From Cohaesibacter sp. ES.047 (GTDB lineage: Bacteria > Pseudomonadota > Alphaproteobacteria > Rhizobiales > Cohaesibacteraceae), in the NCBI RefSeq assembly GCF_900215505.1, contig NZ_LT907844.1:1054001-1118000 (forward strand): 64,000 nt of DNA, read 5' to 3'. Below are positions 44,253 to 52,810 of this stretch, in pieces. Each line of letters opens with the position of its first letter. Position 1 is the stretch's first letter. The translations under genes and the position numbers were made by a program. Under the pieces are notes generated by a model. The model made no database searches and had not been told where the DNA came from. It saw nothing but the letters and a program-made list of their open reading frames with translations.

Positions 44253-45776
44253 CTAGACGTCGAAGGAGACGCCCTGAGCGAGCGGAAGTTCGGCGGAATA
44301 GTTGATGGTGTTGGTGGCCCGGCGCATATAGCTCTTCCAGGCATCAGAGCCGGATTCGCGACCGCCGCCGGTTTCCTTCTCACCCCCGAATGCGCCGCCG
44401 ATTTCAGCGCCCGACGGGCCGATGTTGACGTTGCAGATGCCGCAATCCGAACCCGCTGCACTCATGAAGTCTTCTGCTTCACGCATATTGAGGGTGAAGA
44501 TGCAGGATGACAGACCCTGCGGCACGTCATTGTGCATGGCGAGTGCATCGGCGAATTCGCTATAGCGCATGACATAGAGGATTGGGGCGAAGGTTTCGGT
44601 TTTCACCACATCGCTCTGGCTTGGCATTTCAACAAGGGCCGGGGTGACGTAGCAGCCGCCAAGGCCTTCCTTCTCGACACGGGTGCCGCCCGTCACGGTG
44701 CCGCCCTGTTCCCTTGCTGCGGTGAGAGACGCCTGCATTCCGTTGAAGGCGTCTTCATCGATGAGCGGTCCGACGAGTGTTCCTGCATCGAGCGGCGAGC
44801 CAACTGGCAGGGTGCCATAGGCTTTCTTGAGCTGCTCAACGAGTTGATCAGCGATGCTGTCATGAACGATGAGGCGTCTGAGGGACGTGCAGCGCTGGCC
44901 TGCAGTGCCCACAGCCGAGAAGCAGATGGCGCGGACAGCCATGTCGAGATCGGCGCTCGGGGCGACGACCATGGCATTGTTGCCGCCAAGCTCGAGGATC
45001 GAACGTCCGAAGCGGTTGGCAACGCGTGGGCCGACCGCGCGGCCCATGCGGGTGGAGCCGGTTGCCGAGATGATCGGGGCCTTGGGGTTGTCAACCAGCG
45101 CTTCACCGGCAGCAGGTCCACCGATGACAAGCTGGTGCAAGCCTTCGGGGGCGGCCTCGAATTTTTCGATGACACGGCCAAGGATGGCATCGCAGGCAAG
45201 GGCCGTGAGCGGCGTCTTCTCAGACGGCTTCCAGACCACGGCATCGCCACAGATCAGAGCGAGGCAGGTGTTCCAGGACCAGACGGCGACGGGGAAGTTG
45301 AAGGCGGAAATGACGCCGCAGACACCCATCGGATGCCATGTTTCCATCATCCGGTGACCGGGGCGTTCAGAGGCAATGGTTTTGCCGTAGAGCTGGCGCG
45401 ACTGGCCGACCGCGAAGTCGCAGATGTCGATCATTTCCTGCACTTCGCCAAGGCCTTCGGAGACGATCTTGCCCGCTTCGATGCTGACGAGGCGACCAAG
45501 GGCGTCCTTGTGGGTGCGCAATTCTTCACCGAGCAGGCGAACGAGCTCGCCCCGGACCGGGGCCGGGACGGTGCGCCATTTGAGGTAGGCCTCATGCGCT
45601 GTATCGACCGCGGCATTCATCGCATCGGCATCCTGTTCGGCTATATAGGCGATGACCCCGCCGTCGATGGGGCTTTTGACAGCCAGCGAGCCGGTCAGTC
45701 GTTCGGCTTTTACACCGAGCTTTTCAAGAAGGGCGCTGGTATCGCTTTGCAGCGTCTGTTGCATTGAAACATTCAT
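44253..45776 (-). CDS. amaB: ALDH7-type aldehyde dehydrogenase, probable aminoadipate semialdehyde dehydrogenase
   Basis: A 507-residue NAD-dependent dehydrogenase. The catalytic glutamate lies in SILELGGNNAMVVAPSADLD and the catalytic cysteine in VGTAGQRCTSLRR, the form seen in antiquitin-type (ALDH7) enzymes, which oxidise piperideine-6-carboxylate / 2-aminoadipate semialdehyde to 2-aminoadipate in lysine breakdown. The C-terminal GPSGAEIGGAFGGEKETGGG is also typical. It diverges from an Lrp/AsnC regulator, as lysine-degradation genes often do. It links to the glutaryl-CoA genes at 23762-26232. Other ALDH functions are less likely but not ruled out. Confidence 0.88.
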   Translation of the reverse strand: MNVSMQQTLQSDTSALLEKLGVKAERLTGSLAVKSPIDGGVIAYIAEQDADAMNAAVDTAHEAYLKWRTVPAPVRGELVRLLGEELRTHKDALGRLVSIEAGKIVSEGLGEVQEMIDICDFAVGQSRQLYGKTIASERPGHRMMETWHPMGVCGVISAFNFPVAVWSWNTCLALICGDAVVWKPSEKTPLTALACDAILGRVIEKFEAAPEGLHQLVIGGPAAGEALVDNPKAPIISATGSTRMGRAVGPRVANRFGRSILELGGNNAMVVAPSADLDMAVRAICFSAVGTAGQRCTSLRRLIVHDSIADQLVEQLKKAYGTLPVGSPLDAGTLVGPLIDEDAFNGMQASLTAAREQGGTVTGGTRVEKEGLGGCYVTPALVEMPSQSDVVKTETFAPILYVMRYSEFADALAMHNDVPQGLSSCIFTLNMREAEDFMSAAGSDCGICNVNIGPSGAEIGGAFGGEKETGGGRESGSDAWKSYMRRATNTINYSAELPLAQGVSFDV

Positions 45777-46092
45777 GGGATTCTCCGGAAGAAGGTGTTC
45801 GGCCGGTCCGCTCGGGAGGGTGCAGCCAGCCTTTTATGCTATTGAAATTTATTGTTTTCTTTAGGTTGGACAAGAGTATAAAGCGGTGTGTGTCGCGGTG
45901 ACAGGGGCCAGTTTGGCATGACCTATAGATTGCCGGTAAGGCTTGGCAATTTGCTGGATAATTGTGATTATGCGGTATTTTGCAGTTTGCGCCTGATGGA
46001 AAATCATGAATAAGTGAGCCAAGCGCATGGGCATTCGGAGCCCGCGGGCGCTAGAGTGGTTTAGACACGAATCCAAATTGGGGAGATGCGCC
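45777..46092. promoter_or_regulatory. Divergent region between ALDH7 and Lrp genes
   Basis: 316 bp without a gene. An AT-rich patch at about 45836-45867, reading TATGCTATTGAAATTTATTG and TTTTCTTTAGG, is the best candidate for the promoter and Lrp site. No clear inverted repeat or terminator was seen. Confidence 0.35.
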
Positions 46093-46584
46093 ATGCGGCG
46101 TTCGCTTGATGATCTTGATCGCCAACTGATCCGGTTGTTGCAGGCGGATGCGCGGCTGTCGACCTCCGAAATCGGACGCAAGCTCTCCGTTGCCCGCTCG
46201 ACGGTGCATGAGCGCATAGAGCGTTTGAAACGTGAAGGGGTTATTGACGGCTTCACGGTGCTTTTGAACAGCGACCCGATGGATGCGCTCAATCGGGCCA
46301 TTGTCTTCGTCGAGATCGACCCCAAGATGCAGGCGCTGATCGTGCGCAAACTGGAAGACTTCCCTGAAGTCTCCTCCTGCTTCACGGTCAACGGAGCGTT
46401 CGATCTGGCCTTGATCGTCGAAATGCCGCAACTTGAAGATCTTGATGCCCTGCTTGACGAGATCGGCGAAATCGAGGGCGTGACGCGGACCATGACCAAC
46501 ATCATTCTGGCCAAGAAGTTCGACCGCCGCCACACGCTGATCAACGAAACCGCCAAGAAACTGTTTGGTCAGGAGCCGTTCTAG
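46093..46584 (+). CDS. Lrp/AsnC family transcriptional regulator
   Basis: A 163-residue regulator. The N-terminal HTH (MRRSLDDLDRQLIRLLQADA, then LSVARSTVHERIERLKREGV) and the C-terminal RAM domain (AIVFVEIDPKMQALIVRKLE) are complete. ATG at 46093 has GGGGAG 7 nt upstream; a 22-codon extension is unsupported. Divergence from the ALDH7 gene suggests it controls lysine or aminoadipate breakdown and may bind one of these compounds. Confidence 0.9.
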   Translation: MRRSLDDLDRQLIRLLQADARLSTSEIGRKLSVARSTVHERIERLKREGVIDGFTVLLNSDPMDALNRAIVFVEIDPKMQALIVRKLEDFPEVSSCFTVNGAFDLALIVEMPQLEDLDALLDEIGEIEGVTRTMTNIILAKKFDRRHTLINETAKKLFGQEPF

Positions 46585-46623
46585 TCCGCCCTTGCGCGCC
46601 TTTCGACGACGGGTCAGACCGCC

Positions 46624-47400
46624 TCAGAATCTGTCCTTGCGGCGGCGGATTTCGGCAAAAACCTCCGCATCCGATGCCTTTTCCATGCCAAGAGCTTCCT
46701 TGACGTCGGGATGGTTGGCGCGGACGAAGCTGTTGGTGGTCAGCTCGTCAAGCATGCTGGAGGGAATTGTTGGCTCCCCTTTGGCCCTTTTATCCCGAAT
46801 GTCTGCTGCGCGCGCTTGCAAAAGCTCGTTGTCCGGCTCGATTGTCAGGCAGAATTCGGCGTTGGTTTGTGTATATTCGTGGCCGCAGAAGATCGTGGTC
46901 TCTGGTGGCAATTTGGCCAACTTGTCGACCGAGAACCACATATCCTTCAACGTGCCTTCAAAGACACGCCCGCAGCCCAGAGCGAAGAGGGTGTCGCCCG
47001 TGAAGGCCAGTTGGGCATCGGGAATCCAGTAGCTGATATGGTCAAGCGTGTGGCCCGGAGTGCCCAGACAGAAGACATCGACCGCCCCGACCTTGAACTT
47101 GTTGCCGTCATCGACCCCGTGATCGATGAGGCCGATTTTCTCGCGGCTCATTTCCGGACCCCAGACCTGGGCACCGGTCTTGGCCTTGATCGCGGCGAGC
47201 CCGCCGACATGGTCATGATGATGATGGGTGATCAGGATATGCGTCAGTGGACATCCGGTTTCCTCAAGTGCTTCAAGGATTGGCGCGTCCTGCGGTGCAT
47301 CGACCAGAATTGTCACCTTTTCTTCCGGGTCGTGGGCCAGGACCGCATAATTGTCCGAAAGACACGGAATGAGTTTGGTTACAAGTGCATGTTTGGTCAC
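46624..47400 (-). CDS. gloB: Hydroxyacylglutathione hydrolase (glyoxalase II)
   Basis: A 258-residue metallo-beta-lactamase-fold enzyme that splits S-lactoylglutathione into lactate and glutathione, the second step of methylglyoxal detoxification. The dinuclear metal site is in THHHHDHVGG, with the downstream ligands in GTPGHTLDHISY, FTGDTLFALGCGR and CGHEYTQTN. Length is normal. It is divergent from a methyltransferase gene, an arrangement common in alphaproteobacteria. Confidence 0.94.
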   Translation of the reverse strand: MTKHALVTKLIPCLSDNYAVLAHDPEEKVTILVDAPQDAPILEALEETGCPLTHILITHHHHDHVGGLAAIKAKTGAQVWGPEMSREKIGLIDHGVDDGNKFKVGAVDVFCLGTPGHTLDHISYWIPDAQLAFTGDTLFALGCGRVFEGTLKDMWFSVDKLAKLPPETTIFCGHEYTQTNAEFCLTIEPDNELLQARAADIRDKRAKGEPTIPSSMLDELTTNSFVRANHPDVKEALGMEKASDAEVFAEIRRRKDRF

Positions 47401-47672
47401 GCGATTTTTCTCCCCGGATGAGCCGTTTGTTGTCGCTGCGAGTGTTACATAGATTGAAAGGTTTCTATAGCAAAAATAAGACGAGCTGAGTGCTCTATTG
47501 CATAATTACCGTTCTGTATCGTTCTGCGGCGGGTGTGTGCAATGGGCAAAAGTGACAGGGCCGACAGGGGTTGGATTCCGCGTCTGGCGATGCCACATTG
47601 TAAGAGTGCACTGTAGCCTGCATGGCTCCCGCATTGGCGCGGGTCGGACAGGGTCAACAAAAGTGAGAATGC

Positions 47673-48488
47673 ATGTTTCTTGATGTTCTCGATCTTCGGA
47701 ATTTCTACGCCCAGCCTCTTGGCGTCGCGGCCGCGCAGCACATCAATGAGGGAGTTCGCCACCATTGGCCCAATCTCAATGGTCTCAGCGTGCTCGGTGT
47801 TGGCTATGCGCCACCCTATCTCAGGTCCATGCGGGGTGAGGCTGGACGCTCGCTGGCCTTCATGCCGTCGAGGCAGGGGGCGGTCTATTGGCCTTCCAGC
47901 GGGGCTTCTCTGACGACGTTGATGGATGCCGATGCCCTTCCGCTACCGGATTCCTGTATCGACAGGATCCTGCTCATTCACATGCTCGAACTGGTTGACA
48001 ATCCGGCGACGCACCTGCGCGAGATCTGGCGGGTGTTAACGCCCGGCGGACGCTTGCTTGTGGTGGTCCCGAACCGGCGTGGTGTGTGGGCCCGCGTGGA
48101 GCATTCCCCCTTTGCCTATGGCCGTCCCTTCTCAAAAGGACAACTGACGCACCTGATGCGCGACACCATGTTCACCCCTTTGCGCTGGAGCGAAGCGCTG
48201 CATTTTGGCCCGTTCAAGGGCAAGGGCTATTTCGGTTCAGCGCGGCTTTGGGAGAGAATCGGCAGGCGCTGTTGGCCTGCTTTTGCGGGCGTCCATATCG
48301 TCGAAGCGACCAAGCTGATGCGTCAGGCTCTGCCAGCACAGGAAGCGAACATGTTGCAAGCAAGTTTCCGGCCCGTGTTCCTGCCGGTGCCCAACCTGCC
48401 CACGAGCTATTCCGCCTCCCATCTTCGCAATCCCTTTTTCGACTGGCAGGGTGATGTCGACTGGCGGGATAGCGATCCTCAGTCCTGA
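47673..48488 (+). CDS. Class I SAM-dependent methyltransferase, unknown substrate
   Basis: A 271-residue protein with a methyltransferase_11-like region: VLGVGYAPPYLRSM (motif I, altered), MDADALPLPDSCIDRILLIH, and LREIWRVLTPGGRLLVVVPN. The glycine motif is less conserved than usual, so SAM binding or activity is uncertain. The C-terminal third has no recognised domain (LRNPFFDWQGDVDWRDSD). It overlaps the 3' end of metW by 10 bp in convergent orientation and diverges from gloB. Confidence 0.82.
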   Translation: MFLDVLDLRNFYAQPLGVAAAQHINEGVRHHWPNLNGLSVLGVGYAPPYLRSMRGEAGRSLAFMPSRQGAVYWPSSGASLTTLMDADALPLPDSCIDRILLIHMLELVDNPATHLREIWRVLTPGGRLLVVVPNRRGVWARVEHSPFAYGRPFSKGQLTHLMRDTMFTPLRWSEALHFGPFKGKGYFGSARLWERIGRRCWPAFAGVHIVEATKLMRQALPAQEANMLQASFRPVFLPVPNLPTSYSASHLRNPFFDWQGDVDWRDSDPQS

Positions 48489-49141
48489 GGAGAGCGACTC
48501 AGCAGGAAAATGGCCTGCTCGGCGAACAGATTCCAGAACCACCATGGCGCGCTGAAGGATATGCGCTCGCCGTTGCCTTGAAGGCCGTGGGCCTTTTCGA
48601 TGACGGCATCGGTTTCCTTGCACAGATTGACGAAGTCTCGCACCGTGCAGAAATGGATGTTGGGCGTGTCGTACCAGCTGTAGGGCAGATAGTCGTTCAC
48701 CGGCATGCGGCCGTGGAGCATCAGGTCGGAACGCACGCGCCAATGGCCGAAATTGGGGAAGGAGACAATGGCCTTCGAACCAATGCGCAACAGATGCTCA
48801 AGCACATTGCGCGGGTTGCGGGTCGCCTGAATGGTCTGGCTGAGGATGACATAGTCGAAACTGTTGTCCGGATAGTAGATCAGATCCTTGTCGGCGTCTC
48901 CCTGAATGACAGAAAGGCCCCGCGCCACACATTTGTTGACGCCGCGCTGTGACAGCTCGATGCCCCGTCCCTCGACATTGCGTTTGTCGCGCAACACCTC
49001 AAGCAAGCCGCCATCGTCGCTGCCCACATCAAGCACACGCGATCCCGCCTCCACCATGTCTGACACGAGTTCGAAGTCGATGCGGGTGTTGTCGGCCCGC
49101 CCGCCTACGATGAGAGGCATTTTGTGGAAATCTTTGTTCAT
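48479..49141 (-). CDS. metW: Methionine biosynthesis protein MetW
   Basis: A 220-residue methyltransferase-fold protein. [20 protein letters not shown] is motif I, and [20 protein letters not shown] and [11 protein letters not shown] are MetW hallmarks. It is encoded directly after metX with a 4-bp overlap and is required together with MetX for homoserine acetylation in several alphaproteobacteria and Pseudomonas; the mechanism is not fully known. Confidence 0.94.
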   Translation of the reverse strand: MNKDFHKMPLIVGGRADNTRIDFELVSDMVEAGSRVLDVGSDDGGLLEVLRDKRNVEGRGIELSQRGVNKCVARGLSVIQGDADKDLIYYPDNSFDYVILSQTIQATRNPRNVLEHLLRIGSKAIVSFPNFGHWRVRSDLMLHGRMPVNDYLPYSWYDTPNIHFCTVRDFVNLCKETDAVIEKAHGLQGNGERISFSAPWWFWNLFAEQAIFLLSRSPQD

Positions 49142-50388
49142 TCGGGTGCCTCGTCGCTGTCATTTGGCGCGGTGGCCGGTTTGGCCGGATCCAGCTTGTG
49201 CTCGCGAGCGGCTGAATTGAGGAAGCCATTGATGGCGTCAAAGAACTCGGGTTCTTCCAGCAAAAAGGCGTCGTGTCCCTTGTCGCTCTCGATCTCGACA
49301 AAGCTGACCGAAGCCCCCGCCGCATTAAGGGCATGCACCAGCAACCGGCTGCCGGAGGTCGGATAGTGCCAGTCCGAGGTGAAGGAGACCAGACAAATGC
49401 GCGGGGTGGTTTCGGTGAACGCCTTGGCCAATTGCCCGCCATGATCCGCCGCGATGTCGAAATAGTCCATTGCACGAGTAACATAGAGGTAGGAATTGGG
49501 ATCGAAGCGATCCACGAAAGTCATGCCCTGATGGCGCAGATAGCTCTCGATCTGGAAGTCCGCATCAAACGAGAAGGTCTTGGCTTCCCGATTTTGCAGG
49601 TTGCGACCGAATTTGCTCTGCAAGGACTGCTCGGACATGTAGGTGACATGGGCGGCCATGCGTGCAACGGACAGGCCCTTGCGCGGCGTGGTGCCAAAAT
49701 CGAGATAACGCCCGCCATGCCATTCCGGATCGGCCATCACCGCCTGACGACCGACCTCGTAGAAGGCGATATTCTGCGAGGTATGATGGGGGGCGGTGGC
49801 GATGAAGACAGCCGATGCGCAGCGCTCGGGATATTCCGATGTCCATTGAATGGCCTGCATGCCGCCCATGGAGCCGCCGATGACGCTGAACAGCTTGTCG
49901 ATGCCCAGCCGATCAATGAGCATGGTCTGGGCGCGCACCATGTCGCGGATGGTAATCACCGGCAGTTCAAGACCATAGGCGTTGCCGGTTTCGGGATTGA
50001 TGGAAGCCGGGCCCGTCGAGCCGGAGCAGCCGCCGAGCACATTCGAGCAGATGACGAAATAGCGGTCCGTGTCGATCGGTTTGCCCGGCCCGATCACGGT
50101 TGTCCACCAGCCCGGCTTGCCGGTGACGGGGGAGGGGGAGGCCGCATATTGGTCGCCGGTCAGCGCATGGCAGACAAGGATGGCGTTGCTGCGGTCCTCA
50201 TTGAGAGTGCCATAGGTTTCATAGGCGATGGTGAAGGGGCTGAGCGTTGAGCCGGCATCCAGTTCCAGCGGCTCGTCCGGGCCGAATGTGGCGCTCTGGC
50301 TGGAAGGGGTTCTTGCTTCCTGCAAGGCCAGATCCTCCGAAGTGGCCGCGGCGCTGGTCTGAGCTTCGATGTCGGCTGGAGCGGTCAT
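49138..50388 (-). CDS. metX: Homoserine O-acetyltransferase
   Basis: A 416-residue alpha/beta-hydrolase that makes O-acetylhomoserine from homoserine and acetyl-CoA in methionine synthesis. The nucleophile is the serine of [12 protein letters not shown]; the acid and base are in [13 protein letters not shown] and [15 protein letters not shown]. The first ~30 and last ~20 residues are polar extensions. It starts the metX-metW unit and has a well-formed promoter and a hairpin-containing leader upstream. Confidence 0.95.
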   Translation of the reverse strand: MTAPADIEAQTSAAATSEDLALQEARTPSSQSATFGPDEPLELDAGSTLSPFTIAYETYGTLNEDRSNAILVCHALTGDQYAASPSPVTGKPGWWTTVIGPGKPIDTDRYFVICSNVLGGCSGSTGPASINPETGNAYGLELPVITIRDMVRAQTMLIDRLGIDKLFSVIGGSMGGMQAIQWTSEYPERCASAVFIATAPHHTSQNIAFYEVGRQAVMADPEWHGGRYLDFGTTPRKGLSVARMAAHVTYMSEQSLQSKFGRNLQNREAKTFSFDADFQIESYLRHQGMTFVDRFDPNSYLYVTRAMDYFDIAADHGGQLAKAFTETTPRICLVSFTSDWHYPTSGSRLLVHALNAAGASVSFVEIESDKGHDAFLLEEPEFFDAINGFLNSAAREHKLDPAKPATAPNDSDEAPE

Positions 50389-50592
50389 GGTTGGCCTCGC
50401 GTCCTTGTCTTGTTGCAGGTCTAGGGTGGTTTCCGGTTTCGGGAGCTGCCTGACAGTCTGTCAGATCAAGCCGAATTGGGGGTAAAAATCTGCAACATCA
50501 GGTGTGCTTGCTCCTTCCCTGCCTTCTTGTCCGCAATGCTGCGAGGACAAGATCATTTTCACGTAGCTAGGCACGGATCGGGGCGGTGTCAA
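50389..50592 (-). promoter_or_regulatory. metX promoter and structured leader
   Basis: On the minus strand TTGACA (50592-50587) and TAGCTA (50569-50564) are separated by 17 nt, a good housekeeping promoter. The leader of about 170 nt has a first hairpin CTTGTCC/GGACAAG (50526-50551) and a second CTGACA/TGTCAG (50450-50464). Alphaproteobacterial met genes often carry SAM-binding riboswitches, but I could not match this leader to the SAM-II consensus. Confidence 0.5.
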
Positions 50593-50633
50593 ATGTTTTC
50601 TTTGCTTTTCGGGCCCGCCTTTTCTAAGAATGG

Positions 50634-50658
50634 TTGTCAATTGACAAGGCCAATTGGC
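50634..50658. promoter_or_regulatory. Two adjacent perfect palindromes upstream of chorismate mutase gene
   Basis: TTGTCAATTGACAA (50634-50647, 14 bp) is followed directly by GCCAATTGGC (50649-50658, 10 bp); both contain CAATTG. They lie 30-54 nt upstream of the start at 50688. Two neighbouring sites of one core suggest a cooperative operator. No regulator is identified. Confidence 0.55.
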
Positions 50659-50687
50659 AAGGCAAGACACTCTGCTCAGGACCGGAC

Positions 50688-51548
50688 ATGACTGAAAGTT
50701 CCAAGGAGCGCGACACATCGGACGCGCCAACGCTGGATGAATTGCGCCAGCGGATCGACCGGATCGATGAAGTGATCCATCATTCTCTTATCGAACGCAG
50801 CGAAATCGTCAAGGCGCTGATTTCGGTCAAGCGCACGGACAAGCCCGGCGCTGCGTTCCGGCCCGGACGCGAAGTGGACATGATGCGCCGTCTGGTGGGG
50901 CGTCACAGGGGTATTTTGCCGATCACCACGGTCGAGCATCTCTGGCGGGAGATCATCGCCACCTTCACTCATATGCAGGCACCGTTTGATGTGGTGGTTG
51001 CACCAGGGGCGGCCCTGAGGGATGTGGCCCGGTTCTATTTCGGCTTCACGGTGGGCTTCAAGGAAGCCCCGAGTGCCGAAGAGGTGATCAAACAGGTGCG
51101 TGCCGGAGAAGGCTCTGTACTGGGTGTGGTCGGTCTGGCGGAGATCGCAAAAACGCCTTGGTGGTTGTCCCTGTCGAAGCGGGAGGTGCAGGTGATCGCG
51201 CGTCTTCCGGTGATCCGTCAGGAAGGGCGACCTGTCGATACCGATGCTGTGGTGCTCTCCATGCCGTTGATGGATACATCCGTTCCGGACATGAATCTCG
51301 TGGCCATCAAGGCTGCAGACCGCGCACGTGCTGATGACGCCATTCGGGCTGTTGGCGGGACGATCCTCTCTGTATGCGACGAAGAAGACGGGATCGAAAT
51401 CCTGGCTACAATGCCCTTCTCGGTGACGGATTTCCAGATCGAGGGGCTGACGGACAGGGCGGAGACGTCGGATGATCCCTTGGGTGCGAATTCCATCGTT
51501 GTGCGGGGCAATGTGGGCGGCTATTGGAGCCCGATCTCCCTGACGTGA
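50688..51548 (+). CDS. Chorismate mutase with a C-terminal prephenate-dehydratase-like domain
   Basis: A 286-residue enzyme. Residues about 14-95 are an AroQ-type mutase (LDELRQRIDRIDEVIHHSLI, RSEIVKALISVKR, FRPGREVDMMRRLV), which converts chorismate to prephenate. The following part (VVVAPGAALRDVARFYFGF, VLGVVGLAEIAKTPWW) looks like a prephenate-dehydratase/PDT-type fold, but the catalytic NxTRF motif is absent, so it may be regulatory. Start ATG 50688. It precedes hisC and tyrA, a typical alphaproteobacterial aromatic cluster that also supplies the aminotransferase step. Confidence 0.85.
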   Translation: MTESSKERDTSDAPTLDELRQRIDRIDEVIHHSLIERSEIVKALISVKRTDKPGAAFRPGREVDMMRRLVGRHRGILPITTVEHLWREIIATFTHMQAPFDVVVAPGAALRDVARFYFGFTVGFKEAPSAEEVIKQVRAGEGSVLGVVGLAEIAKTPWWLSLSKREVQVIARLPVIRQEGRPVDTDAVVLSMPLMDTSVPDMNLVAIKAADRARADDAIRAVGGTILSVCDEEDGIEILATMPFSVTDFQIEGLTDRAETSDDPLGANSIVVRGNVGGYWSPISLT

Positions 51549-51694
51549 CGCCTTGGCCGCCGCTTTCGAGCATGGCTGACATGAAATTCGAGGATCTGCG
51601 GCTTTTTCCTTGAACGGGTCGCGAGCTTGGCTGTAAGACTGGCCAAGCCAAAGATAGAAAGCCAAAGACTAAAAGAAAGTGCAGGAGTGGAGCC

Positions 51695-52810
51695 ATGTCT
51701 CTGAACCAAGAGCCACTGTGTCCGAAACCACGCGATAGTGTTGCCGGGATTCCCCTTTATGTTCCGGGCAAGAGCAAAGCCAATGTGAGCGGTCGCGTTC
51801 ACAAGCTGTCATCGAACGAAAGTCCGCTGGGGAGCAGCCCCAAGGCCGTCGATGCCTATCGTCAGATGGCCGGTCAGCTTGAGCTCTATCCCGACGGTGG
51901 CAGCAGCGCGTTGCGCGAGGCGATCGGCGAGGTTCACGGCATCCACCCTGACCGGATCATCTGTGGTGCCGGGTCTGATGAAATTCTCAACCTGTTGGCC
52001 TATTCCTTCCTCGAAAGCGGCGACGAGGCGATTTATTGCGAATATGGTTTTCTGGTCTATCCCATTGCCATTCAAGCTGCCGGGGCGATGCCCATCGTGG
52101 TCAAGGAGAGGGATTTCACGACCGATGTGGATGCGATCCTTGCGGCTGTGACTGAAAAGACCAAAATGGTCTTCGTTGCCAACCCGAACAATCCGACGGG
52201 GACTTATCTGCCGTTTTCCGAAATCCGCCGTTTGCATAGGGGCCTTCCGGGCAATGTGGTTCTGGTGCTGGATGCGGCCTACGCTGAATATGTCACCGAA
52301 ACGGACTATGAAGCCGGGATCGAGCTGGCGGGAAGTTCCGACAATGTTGTCATGACGCGCACCTATTCCAAGATTTACGGGCTTGCCAGCCTTCGGCTTG
52401 GCTGGTGCTACGGTCCCGAGGCGATCATCGGTGCGATGAACCGCATTCGCGGACCCTTCAACGTGTCCGGGCCGTCCCAGTCTGCCGGGGTTGCCGCCGT
52501 TCGGGATCAGGACTTCGTGCGCGCTGCAGTGGCGCACAACAGCGAATGGTTGCCCAAGGTCTCCAAGGCGCTGGAAGACATCGGCCTGAAGGTCACGCCA
52601 AGTGTTGCCAACTTTGTGCTTGTCCACTTTCCGGTTTCACAAGGTAGAACGGCTGCAGATGCAGACAAATATCTGCTTGATCATGGCTGCATTCTGCGTC
52701 AGGTGAGCAATTACAATCTGCCCAATGCCCTGCGCATGACGATCGGCAGCGCCGAAGCCTGCGAAGATGTGATCAAGCATCTGACCGATTTCATGACCGG
52801 GGAGCAATGA
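51695..52810 (+). CDS. hisC: Histidinol-phosphate aminotransferase, HisC family
   Basis: A 371-residue fold-type I PLP enzyme. SSNESPLGSSPKA, the NPNNPTGTYLPFSEI loop, and the PLP lysine in TRTYSKIYGLASLRLGW are present. In chorismate mutase-tyrA clusters this enzyme usually acts on phenylpyruvate and 4-hydroxyphenylpyruvate as well as or instead of histidinol phosphate. It begins 146 bp after the mutase gene and overlaps tyrA by 4 bp. Confidence 0.92.
   Translation: MSLNQEPLCPKPRDSVAGIPLYVPGKSKANVSGRVHKLSSNESPLGSSPKAVDAYRQMAGQLELYPDGGSSALREAIGEVHGIHPDRIICGAGSDEILNLLAYSFLESGDEAIYCEYGFLVYPIAIQAAGAMPIVVKERDFTTDVDAILAAVTEKTKMVFVANPNNPTGTYLPFSEIRRLHRGLPGNVVLVLDAAYAEYVTETDYEAGIELAGSSDNVVMTRTYSKIYGLASLRLGWCYGPEAIIGAMNRIRGPFNVSGPSQSAGVAAVRDQDFVRAAVAHNSEWLPKVSKALEDIGLKVTPSVANFVLVHFPVSQGRTAADADKYLLDHGCILRQVSNYNLPNALRMTIGSAEACEDVIKHLTDFMTGEQ

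Noticed and set aside
44532-45767. 411-aa plus-strand open frame
   Set aside because: Antisense shadow of the ALDH7-type dehydrogenase, with no domain features.
47540-47614. 24-codon frame in the gloB-methyltransferase spacer
   Set aside because: No good ribosome site and no coding character; short frames of this size are expected by chance.
50389-50592. SAM-II riboswitch before metX
   Set aside because: Expected from gene context, but the leader does not show the SAM-II pseudoknot sequence pattern; kept only as an unassigned structured leader.
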